Of a stretch of DNA of 44,422 nt, positions 25,848 to 34,416 are shown piece by piece. Below the pieces are notes generated by a model, which saw nothing but the letters and a program-made list of their open reading frames with translations, was not told the origin of the DNA and did not search any database. This DNA comes from Planctomycetaceae bacterium (GTDB lineage: Bacteria; Planctomycetota; Phycisphaerae; Phycisphaerales; UBA1924), in assembly GCA_027487735.1 (NCBI GenBank), contig JAIYDA010000077.1:1-44422 (forward strand), given 5' to 3'. Each line of letters begins with the position of its first letter. Within the stretch, counting starts at the first letter, position 1. The translations under genes and the position numbers were made by a program.

Positions 25848-27785
25848 TTACTCCCCCTCCTTCTTCGGGGCCGCGGTGTTCGCCTTCTTCTGCTGCTCCA
25901 CCAGCTTGCGAATCTCCTCCTCCAGCCGCGACTTGAGGCCCGAGTCAATCCCCGCGTTGCGATTAAGATACGCCCGCCGCGTCGTCCAGCCGCGCATCGC
26001 CTCGCCCGTCGTCAGCTTCGCGATCTCTTCATCCGTGAGCGCGGGAGGCGGCTCGTTCGCAGGCGGATCGGCAGGCCTTCGGCTTGCCTCCGCCCCGCGC
26101 GTGCCCTCGCTGCCCGCGCTGCTGCTCCCGCCACTCGTGCCGCTCGCTGCCCCACTCGCCGCACCGCTGGCACGCCCGCCCCCGCGCTGCACGCGCTTCA
26201 CCGCGCCAACCGGCATCGTCGTGTTGCTCGCCCCTTCGCCATAAAGCCGGACCGCCAGGGGCACCGCCGCAAAGTCCTCTTTCGCCGTCACCGGCGCATG
26301 CACGTTCACGACCTCCGCCGAGATGTCAAACTCCACGCCCTCGCCCTGCGGTTTGCGCGACACGCGATTCTGCTTGATGTTGCGATACTGCTGCGTCGCT
26401 GCAAGCGCAAGCTGCAACTCATTCACCTGCGCCGCGTCCTTCGCCTCGCCCTGCATCGACAAAGGCTGCCCCACGCTCATCCGCAGGCTCTTCACGCTCA
26501 CGCCCACGGGCGAGAGCCCGCTGATGTCCGCGATCATCTTGCTCAGGGGCCAGCGTGCACCTTCCAGCTGCTCATACACCGCCGCCTTGAGCTCGATGTC
26601 CTTGGTCTTCTCGCGGGCCGCGTCCAGCTTCGCCGCGCGCTGCTTCGCGATGTCCGCCCGCAGAAATGTCAGCCCAATGGGCCCACCCACCAGCAGCACG
26701 CCAGCCGCCACCGCGAGCCAGGGCCACACCTTGCCCCGCCCAGCCCACGCACCCACGCGCACGAGCGCAGGCACCTCAGCCACCGGCTCATGCCGCGACA
26801 GCCTCGCGAGCCCCGCAAGCTCGTGCCCATCTCCCAGCGCATGCAGCACCGCCGCACCCAGCAGAGGCAGCAGTTCCGCCCGCCACACCCCATCGCGCGG
26901 CACGTTCGCCAGCACGCGCTCCACCTTGCTCATGTCCATCCCGGTCGCTGCCGTCGTCCCGCTCCGCGAGATGTTCGGGCTCGCCCCATCCTCCAATCCC
27001 GCCTGCCGCGCCACGCCCGCGAGCACATCGCGCAGCGTCTGCCCCCAATCCCCCTCGCCATCATCCTCCATCACTTGCCGCAGCAGCGCGCCCTTCTCGC
27101 CCATCGCTCCCGCGACCACGCACGCACCATCCGCATAAAGCACCTGCTCCGCCGCGCCGCACGCCAGCAGCGCAGCTAGGCCCGCCGCGGGCGTCGCACA
27201 CCGCACGCGCAGCTTCGCTGCCTGTGCCCGCTTCTCCCACTGCGTCCATGCATGCTCCGCCGCGTTGCCATGCGCCGAGCCGCTCGTGCCATCGTCGCTC
27301 ACCCAGCTCGTCACCAGCAGCATGGGCGGCGCACCCTTGCTCCGCAGCACGCCCCCACCCACGCGGTGCCCCGCTGCCCCCGCCGGCGCATATGCCTCGG
27401 CATACAGCCCCGCCGATGCGCCATCCACCGCAGCGTCCGCGGGCAGCCCCGCCGTGCGAGCCGTTGTCTCTTCCAGCGGCGCGACAAACAGCACGCGCTT
27501 CGCCTTCGATTCCGCCACCGCGCTCCACGCGCGATCGGCAAAGCCCGCGTCCTTCCCGCTTGTCTGCGACACCACCCGCGCCACACCAGTGCCCATGCCG
27601 CCCAGCCCCGCACCGCCCTCGAGCACCATCACGCCCCACACGCCCCCGCACCGCCCCACCACCGCGATGCGCGAGCCGCTGCCGCCAGCAGTTGCCTTGG
27701 GGCCCGCCCCGCTCGGGAGCGAGCCCGGCACGAGGCCTGGTGCAGCGATCGGTGTGCCGTCCGCGTTGGTCTTGGTCGCATTCAT
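25848..27785 (-). CDS. GspL-like (PilM/PilN-like) assembly-platform protein
   Basis: The product is 645 residues, starting at an ATG that overlaps the gspK stop (ATGA). The first 300 residues are a large cytoplasmic region that could be a degenerate actin-like domain (SRIAVVGRCGGVWGVMVLEGG near the start). One membrane helix follows (WPWLAVAAGVLLVGGPIGLTFL, around residue 335), then a periplasmic coiled coil and PilN-like ferredoxin domain (MIADISGLSPVGVSVKSLRM). A Gly/Ser/Ala linker and a helical C-terminus rich in Lys/Glu complete it. GspL anchors the GspE ATPase to the platform. It is longer than typical GspL (about 400 residues) because of the extended C-terminus. The assignment rests on gene order and topology. 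Confidence 0.6.
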   Translation of the reverse strand: MNATKTNADGTPIAAPGLVPGSLPSGAGPKATAGGSGSRIAVVGRCGGVWGVMVLEGGAGLGGMGTGVARVVSQTSGKDAGFADRAWSAVAESKAKRVLFVAPLEETTARTAGLPADAAVDGASAGLYAEAYAPAGAAGHRVGGGVLRSKGAPPMLLVTSWVSDDGTSGSAHGNAAEHAWTQWEKRAQAAKLRVRCATPAAGLAALLACGAAEQVLYADGACVVAGAMGEKGALLRQVMEDDGEGDWGQTLRDVLAGVARQAGLEDGASPNISRSGTTAATGMDMSKVERVLANVPRDGVWRAELLPLLGAAVLHALGDGHELAGLARLSRHEPVAEVPALVRVGAWAGRGKVWPWLAVAAGVLLVGGPIGLTFLRADIAKQRAAKLDAAREKTKDIELKAAVYEQLEGARWPLSKMIADISGLSPVGVSVKSLRMSVGQPLSMQGEAKDAAQVNELQLALAATQQYRNIKQNRVSRKPQGEGVEFDISAEVVNVHAPVTAKEDFAAVPLAVRLYGEGASNTTMPVGAVKRVQRGGGRASGAASGAASGTSGGSSSAGSEGTRGAEASRRPADPPANEPPPALTDEEIAKLTTGEAMRGWTTRRAYLNRNAGIDSGLKSRLEEEIRKLVEQQKKANTAAPKKEGE

Positions 27786-29152
27786 CGAACGTGCAACTCC
27801 TTGATCGAAGCCGGCAGCGAGGATGCGTCGATCGTCGCGACGATCTCCACCTCCATCCCGGTATTCGCGTCGGTGCCCTTGCTCGCTACCACATACACCG
27901 ACGATCGAACATCCACAAACGCTAGCATCTGCGCCAGCACCGAGCGCGTCACTTCCGGAATCTCCAGCAGGTTCGCAACACTCCCAAACCCGTTCGTCAG
28001 GCTCGCACGCTCTGCCACGATCGCGTCGGCAATCGAAGGGTCCAGCCCGGGCAGCGTCTCCAGCAGCTTCGCGTCGCAGGTGTTCAGGTTCAGCCTGCCG
28101 GGCAGCAGTTGCTGCGCCACCGCAGGCCCGATCGTGCACTCGTCAATGAGGTTCCCCAGCTGCTCGTTGCTCAGGTCGGGCGTGCGCGACGCCGCAAGGA
28201 CTTCCTGGCGATTGCCCCGCCTCGCCTGGGCAGTCGTCCGAGCCAGCGCAGGCAAAGGCTGCGCCACAAAGTCGGCGATCTGCAGCTCCGCCCCGCGATA
28301 CTCTGCCCACCGAAACACCTCGCGGGCCTGCTGCGCACTCACGCCCAGCCGCTCGCCAATCTGCGCCTCGCTCGCGGATGCCAGGTCCAGGCGGGGCTCC
28401 CCGCTCTTGCCCAGGCTGCTCTCCACGCTGTGCACCGTGAACACGCCGCTCCACGCGCGATCAAGCTGCCCATCGCGATTGTCCGGGGGCCAGCTCACGT
28501 CGCCATCATCCTCGTTGGGGTCGAGCATCCCGTTGAGGTTCCAATCCTCACCGCGCACCGAGAGTGCGTCCATACCCGCCACCACCTCGAGCTCCGCGAT
28601 GCTGCGCATGGGCCCGTTGCGAGGCTCCGCGCCGCCCCGCTGGCTCTTGTAATACCCGATCTCCGCCCCCAGCTCGCGCGCGTCGTCGTCCTCGTCGATC
28701 CAATCCAGAATCGCATCCACCTGATCCTCGCCCATCAGGGGCTGCACCGCGAGCAGCTGGTCACGCGTCGCACGATTGATGTTGATCTTCGCAGCCGCAT
28801 CCTGCGCGCCCGCCACCTCGCGGGCCCCCTCCTGCGCGCGAATCCGCCACGCCGAGCCATCCAGCTCGCCATCCGCCACCGCCGCGCTGTCCTCGAGCGC
28901 CAAGAACGCGTCGCTGGTCTCGCGCTTGTCGACGATCGCCTCGAGCCTCGCCAGCGTCGCCTCCACGCCCGCCCGGGCCGCCCACTGCGCCCGCACCCGC
29001 GCCAGCGCCTCGCGCCCCGCGCTCGCCTGCGACAGGCTGGCGCTCTGCACGCTCAGCAGCAGAATCGTCGCGAACACGATGAGCGCAAACACCACCACCG
29101 TCGCAAACGCGCGACGCTGCCCGCGAGGCTCTCGGCGCGATGCCGCGCTCAC
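27782..29152 (-). CDS. gspK: type II secretion minor pseudopilin GspK-like
   Basis: The product is 456 residues, with a GTG start overlapping the gspJ stop as GTGA; the longer upstream frame lies inside gspJ and is not credible. A prepilin-like N-terminus (RRAFATVVVFALIVFATILLL) has Ala instead of Gly before the Phe and no Glu at +5, as in other GspK proteins. The body contains the SAM-like helix-hairpin-helix domain (KININRATRDQLLAVQPLMG, DQVDAILDWIDEDDDARE) characteristic of GspK, and a second one near the C-terminus (LNLNTCDAKLLETLPGLD). A DPNEDDGD stretch could bind calcium. GspK caps the pseudopilus tip with I and J. It is longer than the usual 320 residues. Confidence 0.82.
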   Translation of the reverse strand: MSAASRREPRGQRRAFATVVVFALIVFATILLLSVQSASLSQASAGREALARVRAQWAARAGVEATLARLEAIVDKRETSDAFLALEDSAAVADGELDGSAWRIRAQEGAREVAGAQDAAAKININRATRDQLLAVQPLMGEDQVDAILDWIDEDDDARELGAEIGYYKSQRGGAEPRNGPMRSIAELEVVAGMDALSVRGEDWNLNGMLDPNEDDGDVSWPPDNRDGQLDRAWSGVFTVHSVESSLGKSGEPRLDLASASEAQIGERLGVSAQQAREVFRWAEYRGAELQIADFVAQPLPALARTTAQARRGNRQEVLAASRTPDLSNEQLGNLIDECTIGPAVAQQLLPGRLNLNTCDAKLLETLPGLDPSIADAIVAERASLTNGFGSVANLLEIPEVTRSVLAQMLAFVDVRSSVYVVASKGTDANTGMEVEIVATIDASSLPASIKELHVR

Positions 29153-29949
29153 GAGCCACCCCCGCCGCTTTGCCCACCAGTTTGACCACCAGCCTGCCCA
29201 CCGCTCTGCTCGCCTTCCGGCGACGCATTGCTGTTCTCCCCCTCGCCATCCAGCACGTTCTCCACAGGCATCGGCGCGCGATCGATCGCAATCACCCGTC
29301 GCGCAACCGCACGCACCCGCCCATCGTCGTCGCTCGCTTCCACCACCACCCGCAGCCCGTGCGGCAGCCCGTCCTTGTCGCTGTCCCACGCCGCAAACCA
29401 CTTCTCTCCATCCGTCGCTTCGATGGACATCGACACCACGCGGGGTGTGAGGGGCGTTGCCACGCCCCCGCCATCCACCACGCCATCGTTCCCGCTGTCT
29501 GCCCGGCGCCAGAGCACAAAGCCAGCGTCCGCCCCGCGATCGCCCCCCTCCGCCGCCCGCAAGCGATACTGCACCTCCACCTCATCCCCCTCGCTCGCGT
29601 TCCCCGTGCGCTCGCCCCCGCGCACGCCCGCCACATCGCGCGTCAAGAGCAGCAGCTCGTCGGTCTGCACGCTCTGATTGCGGGGCGAATCCGTCAGCAG
29701 CACCCGGCAAGCAATCAAGTCCGCATCGCGCGCCGCCCGCGCAACGTCCAGCGCAATCCGCTGCGCCGCATCGCTCGCTCGCCCAAACGCCTGCCGCTGC
29801 GCCAGCGACGCGTTCCGCGCTTTCGTCAGCGTACGAATCGTTGCCGCTGTCGCGCCGGCAAGCATCGACACCACGACGATGCCCACGATCAGCTCCACGA
29901 TCGTGAAGCCGCGCCCACGCGCGCCGCAGCGTTGATCTCGCAAGCTCAT
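29149..29949 (-). CDS. gspJ: type II secretion minor pseudopilin GspJ-like
   Basis: The product is 266 residues, with an ATG overlapping the gspI stop by 4 bp. It has a 14-residue leader, then the prepilin cleavage motif G-FTIVELIVGIVVVSMLAG with Glu at +5, followed by a mostly beta globular domain. The C-terminal 25 residues are a Gly/Gln/Ser/Asn tail (GGQAGGQTGGQSGGGGS). Minor pseudopilins of this type initiate and top the pseudopilus. The J assignment follows from gene order G-H-I-J-K and size. Confidence 0.75.
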   Translation of the reverse strand: MSLRDQRCGARGRGFTIVELIVGIVVVSMLAGATAATIRTLTKARNASLAQRQAFGRASDAAQRIALDVARAARDADLIACRVLLTDSPRNQSVQTDELLLLTRDVAGVRGGERTGNASEGDEVEVQYRLRAAEGGDRGADAGFVLWRRADSGNDGVVDGGGVATPLTPRVVSMSIEATDGEKWFAAWDSDKDGLPHGLRVVVEASDDDGRVRAVARRVIAIDRAPMPVENVLDGEGENSNASPEGEQSGGQAGGQTGGQSGGGGS

Positions 29950-30386
29950 GGCCTCACCACCGCGGTGGATGGCCTTCGCTCCGGGTCTGGCTCATCGCCC
30001 AGTCGCGGCGCGATGCGCGTCTCCACGCTCTCGCTCCGCTCCTCGCGCCCGCTGTTCCACAGAATCGTCGCCCGCACCAGATACGCCTCGCCCGCCTGCC
30101 CGGTGATGACGAGCTCATACCGATAGTCATCAAACGGCGCCTCGCACGTCCCCGTGAGCCCAAACCGCGACGAGTAGTCGTCGGGCCCGCGCGCGAGCAC
30201 CAGGTTCAGCTGCTCATCCAGCAGCATCGCCACCACTTCCAGCCGCTGCCCCTCTCGCTGCGTGCGCGACGCCCGGCTCACGAGCCCGATCATCATCGCG
30301 AGCGACACCCCGAGCAGCACCGCCGCCACCAGCCCATCGGCCAGCAGAAACCCGCGCCCCCTCGCGATGGAGCACCGCTGCCTCAC
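29946..30386 (-). CDS. gspI: type II secretion minor pseudopilin GspI-like
   Basis: The product is 146 residues from the GTG at 30386, which overlaps the gspH stop as GTGA; an adjacent GTG at 30389 is the alternative. A prepilin leader of about 12 residues ends in RGRG before FLLADGLVAAVLLGVSLAMM. Residue +5 of the mature protein is Asp instead of the nearly invariant Glu. The rest is a short globular domain with an acidic/Pro-rich end (GDEPDPERRP). Size and position fit GspI. Confidence 0.68.
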   Translation of the reverse strand: MRQRCSIARGRGFLLADGLVAAVLLGVSLAMMIGLVSRASRTQREGQRLEVVAMLLDEQLNLVLARGPDDYSSRFGLTGTCEAPFDDYRYELVITGQAGEAYLVRATILWNSGREERSESVETRIAPRLGDEPDPERRPSTAVVRP

Positions 30387-30958
30387 CACGCCTCACCTTC
30401 CTTGCCCAGCGCATCGAGGTCAATCGCCTCGGGCAGCTCGCCCCCGCCCGTGCCCGCGCCGCCCTCGCTCTCCGCGATGCTCGCCTGCAAGCTCGTCGCT
30501 CCCAGCGTCACGGTCGCGAAGTACCGCTCGCGCGAATCTGCCAGCACCACCTCCAGCACGCCCCGCGGCTGAAACTGATCGAGCTCGATGCGAAAATCTT
30601 CGTCGCGATACACCGTCTGGTCGCTGCGCACGCTCACCAGCTTCACGCCCCCATCGCTCGCGGGCAGCAGCTCCGCAACCGGGAGCAGGCGATCACTCGC
30701 CCACCCGCGCCCCGTCTCCTGCGTCCGCAGCGTCAGCACGCGCAGCATGCCCGAGTCGGCGTTGTAGTCCAGGGCCACAGGCTGGCTCAGCATCGCATCC
30801 CGCCGCGCCAGCGCGCTGAGCACCGCCCCAACCTCATCGGCCTTCGCCCGCACGCTGCGCGATGCACCCCCCACCACGCGCGGCAGCACAAACCCCGCCG
30901 CGATCCCAAGGATCACGATCACCACAATGATCTCGATGATGGTGAACCCACGCCGCAT
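30383..30958 (-). CDS. gspH: type II secretion minor pseudopilin GspH-like
   Basis: The product is 191 residues from the ATG at 30958. The mature N-terminus FTIIEIIVVIVILGIAAGFVLP with Glu at +5 is a canonical class III prepilin segment. The leader before the cleavage glycine is only MRRG. The remainder is a beta-rich domain (for example FRIELDQFQPRGVLEVVLAD) and a Gly/Glu-rich end. It overlaps gspI by 4 bp. GspH is the most membrane-proximal minor pseudopilin. Confidence 0.75.
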   Translation of the reverse strand: MRRGFTIIEIIVVIVILGIAAGFVLPRVVGGASRSVRAKADEVGAVLSALARRDAMLSQPVALDYNADSGMLRVLTLRTQETGRGWASDRLLPVAELLPASDGGVKLVSVRSDQTVYRDEDFRIELDQFQPRGVLEVVLADSRERYFATVTLGATSLQASIAESEGGAGTGGGELPEAIDLDALGKEGEAW

Positions 30959-30970
30959 CAAACTCTTACC

Positions 30971-31002
30971 CCTCGTGCCTGTTGCCTCGTGCCCGTTGCC
31001 TC
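30971..31002. repeat. intergenic 14-bp tandem repeat between gspG and gspH
   Basis: CCTCGTGCCTGTTG (30971-30984) is followed immediately by CCTCGTGCCCGTTG (30985-30998; 13 of 14 identical) and a partial third CCTC. It occupies most of the 47-bp gap between the two pseudopilin genes. Confidence 0.8.
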
Positions 31003-31005
31003 TTT

Positions 31006-31452
31006 TTACTTCTTCCCATGCACCACATCGCCCGCCTCGTCTTCACCCCCAGGCTGCCCGTCGCTGCCATAGCTCACGATGTCAAAGTCCGCGTTGTGCT
31101 GAGGCGGAATCACCAGCACATAGTCATTGCCCCACGGGTCCTTCAGGTCGTCGGCGTTCTGGACATAGGGCCCCTTCCACTTGCCATCGGCAAGCCCCGC
31201 GGGCTTCTCCCACAGCACCATCAGGCTCGCCCCGCTCTCGGGCATGCCGCAATCGACGATGTACTGGTTCATCAGGCTGGCAAGCGTCGCGACGTTGCTC
31301 TTCGCCACCGCCGTGCGGCTCTGCCCCACGCGATTGAACACCCGCGGCGCAACAAAGCCCGCCAGAATCCCGATGATCACCACCACCACGATGATCTCGA
31401 TGATCGTGAACCCGCGTGTTGCCGCCCCCACCCGCTTGCGTGCCGTCTTCAT
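31006..31452 (-). CDS. gspG: type II secretion major pseudopilin GspG
   Basis: This is the 148-residue major subunit of the pseudopilus. A 14-residue leader ends in TRG, then FTIIEIIVVVVIIGILAGFV with Glu at +5. The globular part shows the GspG hallmarks DPWGNDY and the calcium-binding loop region SYGSDGQPGGEDEAGD near the C-terminus. The ATG at 31452 has an AAGGAA ribosome binding site. It would be processed by a prepilin peptidase that is not in this window. Confidence 0.93.
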   Translation of the reverse strand: MKTARKRVGAATRGFTIIEIIVVVVIIGILAGFVAPRVFNRVGQSRTAVAKSNVATLASLMNQYIVDCGMPESGASLMVLWEKPAGLADGKWKGPYVQNADDLKDPWGNDYVLVIPPQHNADFDIVSYGSDGQPGGEDEAGDVVHGKK

Positions 31453-31475
31453 AATGCAAGTTCCTTGCTCAAGTG

Positions 31476-31551
31476 ACTACCAGTGCCTGCCCTCTCCCAC
31501 TTCTTCCCTCTCTCCCTTCTCCCCTCCATCACTTCTTCCCTGCATCCTGTT
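31476..31551. repeat. pyrimidine-rich low-complexity repeat between gspF and gspG
   Basis: On the plus strand this gap is almost entirely C and T, with CACTTCTTCCCT at 31498-31509 and again at 31530-31541 and many TCTCCC/CTCCC units between. It separates gspF from gspG (99 bp). Confidence 0.7.
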
Positions 31552-32796
31552 TCACCCAGTCATCGCCGCCGCGTCCTGCGCCGCCATGAGCGCACTCAAG
31601 ATCGCCAGAACGATGAACCCGATCACGATCGCCACGATCACCACCAGCACGGGCGGCAGAATCGCCGTAAACAGCTTCACCGCTTGCTCCGTCCGATCTT
31701 CAAACGCCGTCGCCGCCCTGCCCAGCAGCTCGTCCATCTTGCCGCTGCGCTCGCCCAGGTTCACGATCTGCACGAGCATGGGCGGAAACCGCCCCGAATC
31801 CTCCATGGGCTGCGCGATCGTCTTGCCGCTGCTCACCTGCCCCACCACCTCGTCGATCACGCCCTCCATCACCTTGTTGCCCAGCGTGCCCTTGGTCACG
31901 CGCAGCGCGCTCACCACAGGAATGCCCGCCGTCGTGAGCGTCGAGAGCGTGCGCGTAAATCGCGCCACCGCCACATCGCGCGACAACCTGCCCACCACGG
32001 GCATGTCCAGCAGCCAGCGATCCACGCTCAGCCTGCCCGCGGGCGAGCGATAGAACCGCACCGCGGCGATCACGATCGCCACCACCACCCCCAGCATGAG
32101 CCACCAATACCCACGCACCAGCTGCGCAAAGCCATCGAGCACCGCCGCAGGCCAGGGCAGCTCCACCGTGCTCCCCTTCAGCTGCGCCATGATGCCGGGC
32201 ACGATCCACGTCACCACGATGATGACCGCAATCACCGCCATGACCGCCAGAATGCCCGGGTAGGCCGTCGCCGCGATCAGGCTCCGCCGCAGCCGCAGGT
32301 CCTTCTCCAGCAGCGTCGCGGTGTGCCCCATCACCTCGCCAAGCTGGCCCGACGCCTCGCCCGCGCGCGTGAGGTTCACCACCAGCTCGCCAAACGGGTC
32401 CCCCCAGCTCTGCATCGCATCACTCAGGGGCTTGCCGTGCTCCACCTCGTGCATCAGGTGCGCCAAGAGCTCGCGCTGCTTGGGCTTCTTCCGCTGCTTC
32501 GCGAGCGTGCGCAGAGCCTGCATGAGGGGCAGCCCCGCCACCAGCGCGGTCGAGAGCTCTTGCATGAAGCCCGCAAGCTCTGCGAGGCCCATGCCCCCGC
32601 CGCCCTGTCCGCGCAAACCCACTGCGCGTAGCCCCAAAGCCGCCGCCGCGCCGCCACCGCGAGATGGGCTCGCCACCTCGCGCACATCCGCCGGCGCAAC
32701 CCCGCTCGCGAGCAGTTGCCGCACCGCCGACGCGCGATCCGCCGCGACGATCACGCCGCCCGCCCCGCCCGAAACTTGGTACGCAAAGTTTGGCAT
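31552..32796 (-). CDS. gspF: type II secretion inner-membrane platform protein GspF
   Basis: The product is 414 residues. The ATG at 32796 gives the typical opening MPNFAYQV; a GTG at 32805 is rejected. Two T2SSF cytoplasmic helical domains are visible (FMQELSTALVAGLPLMQALRTL and FTRTLSTLTTAGIPVVSALR), with three membrane helices: about residues 205-230 (AVMAVIAVIIVVTWIVPGIM), YWWLMLGVVVAIVIAAV and the C-terminal VLVVIVAIVIGFIVLAILSAL. GspF couples the ATPase motion to pseudopilus growth. Residues 45-80 are a Gly/Ala-rich linker. It lies 60 bp after gspE. Confidence 0.93.
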   Translation of the reverse strand: MPNFAYQVSGGAGGVIVAADRASAVRQLLASGVAPADVREVASPSRGGGAAAALGLRAVGLRGQGGGGMGLAELAGFMQELSTALVAGLPLMQALRTLAKQRKKPKQRELLAHLMHEVEHGKPLSDAMQSWGDPFGELVVNLTRAGEASGQLGEVMGHTATLLEKDLRLRRSLIAATAYPGILAVMAVIAVIIVVTWIVPGIMAQLKGSTVELPWPAAVLDGFAQLVRGYWWLMLGVVVAIVIAAVRFYRSPAGRLSVDRWLLDMPVVGRLSRDVAVARFTRTLSTLTTAGIPVVSALRVTKGTLGNKVMEGVIDEVVGQVSSGKTIAQPMEDSGRFPPMLVQIVNLGERSGKMDELLGRAATAFEDRTEQAVKLFTAILPPVLVVIVAIVIGFIVLAILSALMAAQDAAAMTG

Positions 32797-32856
32797 GCTC
32801 AGCACGTCACGAGTTCGTCAGCCGTCCTGCATCGATCCGCCATTCCAGCCCGCACC

Positions 32857-34416
32857 TCAATCCGGCACTTCCTCCGCATCCTGCGTCGCCCGGAAGACCT
32901 CATCCAGCGTCGTCATCCCCTCCGCAGCCTTCATCAGCCCATCCTTGCGCATCGTGACAAACCCCTTCTCCGCCGTCTGCACCATGTCCATCATCGTGCC
33001 GCGCCGCGCAATCGCCTGCCGCATCGCGGGGTTGGTCAGCAAAAGCTCATAAAACCCAAGCCGCCCGCGCATGCCCGAGTTGCTGCACCGCTCGCACCCC
33101 TTCCCCCGCACGCCCACATACCCGCCCTCGCCCACAAACATCTGCCGCTCGTGCGCCCCAAGCCTGCGCACCGCGCTGTCTTCCAGTGGCACGCGCTGCA
33201 CGCACGCCGCACACACGCGCCGCCCCAGCCGCTGCGCCAACACGCCCTCCAGCACGCTGCTCAGCAGGAATGGCTCCACACCCATGTCCATCAAGCGCCC
33301 CGCCGCGCCGGCGGCGTTGTTCGTGTGCAGCGTGCTAAACACCAGGTGCCCCGTGAGCGCCGCCCGCACCGCGATCTCCGCCGTCTCGCCGTCGCGAATC
33401 TCGCCCACCATAATCACGTCGGGGTCCTGACGCAGAATGCTCCGCAGCCCATCGGCAAAGCTCAACCCGCGCTTGGGGTTCACCGGTATCTGATTCACCC
33501 CGCTCAGCTCATACTCCACGGGGTCCTCGATCGTGATGATCTTGAGCCCAGGGTCATACAGCTTTGTCAGCGCGGCATACAGCGTCGTCGTCTTGCCGCT
33601 GCCCGTCGGGCCCGTCACCAGCACCATGCCGTGCGGCAGGTCGATCAGCTTCTGCATCCCCTCGCGGTCGCTGTGCCGCATCCCCAGCGTCTGCAAGTCG
33701 AGCGTGATGGCGTCCTTATCCAGGATGCGCATCACCACACTCTCGCCATACAGCGTGGGCACCGTGCTCACGCGGATGTCGATCTTCCGCCCCTCATACT
33801 TCAGCGCGATGTGCCCATCCTGCGGCGCATACCGCTCCGCGATGTTCATCCCGCTCGTGATCTTGATGCGGCTCGTGACCGCTGCTTGCAGCGCCTTGGG
33901 CGGGCTGGGCTGCTCGATGAGCACGCCGTCGATGCGATACTTCACGCTGAGCTTCTTCTCAAAGGGCTCGATGTGCACGTCGCTCGCCCTGCCCCGCACC
34001 GCCTCGAGAATGATGAGGTTCACGAGGTTGATGAGGCTGGGCTGCTCCGCCATGCGGTGCAGGTCATCAGCCTCCACCGCCTCGATGTTCGACGCGAGGC
34101 TGTCCTCCTCCCCGCTCCCGCCCAGCCGCGCCGCCATCTGCGCCGCCGTCACGCCATACGCGCTCCGCAGCATCTCATCAAACACCGCCTGCGGAGCCGC
34201 CACCCGCGTCACCGCTCGCTTCGCCAGCAGCGACACCTCATCCGCCGACGCGACATCCTCGGGCTCCACCATCGCCAGCAGCAGCCGCTTGCCCGCAAAC
34301 CCATAAGGCACCACACGCCGCCGCACCGCCTGCTCGGCAGGCAGCAACGCCGTCGCCTCCGCATCGATCGCGGGCATCGCGTCCAACTGCATCAGCGAAG
34401 AAAGCGTGGCACTCAC
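32857..34416 (-). CDS. gspE: type II secretion ATPase GspE
   Basis: This is the 519-residue hexameric ATPase that powers the pseudopilus. It has an N-terminal MshEN-like domain, then the catalytic domain with Walker A GPTGSGKTT (269-277), Asp box IEDPVEYEL (from about 296), Walker B DPDVIMVGEIRD (331-342) and His box TGHLVFSTLHTN (355-366). A tetracysteine zinc motif is present (Cys402, Cys405, Cys441, Cys444), as in GspE and PilB. The GTG start overlaps the stop of the upstream LTXXQ-like gene (GTGA), so the ATPase is translationally coupled to a periplasmic protein. Confidence 0.95.
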   Translation of the reverse strand: MSATLSSLMQLDAMPAIDAEATALLPAEQAVRRRVVPYGFAGKRLLLAMVEPEDVASADEVSLLAKRAVTRVAAPQAVFDEMLRSAYGVTAAQMAARLGGSGEEDSLASNIEAVEADDLHRMAEQPSLINLVNLIILEAVRGRASDVHIEPFEKKLSVKYRIDGVLIEQPSPPKALQAAVTSRIKITSGMNIAERYAPQDGHIALKYEGRKIDIRVSTVPTLYGESVVMRILDKDAITLDLQTLGMRHSDREGMQKLIDLPHGMVLVTGPTGSGKTTTLYAALTKLYDPGLKIITIEDPVEYELSGVNQIPVNPKRGLSFADGLRSILRQDPDVIMVGEIRDGETAEIAVRAALTGHLVFSTLHTNNAAGAAGRLMDMGVEPFLLSSVLEGVLAQRLGRRVCAACVQRVPLEDSAVRRLGAHERQMFVGEGGYVGVRGKGCERCSNSGMRGRLGFYELLLTNPAMRQAIARRGTMMDMVQTAEKGFVTMRKDGLMKAAEGMTTLDEVFRATQDAEEVPD

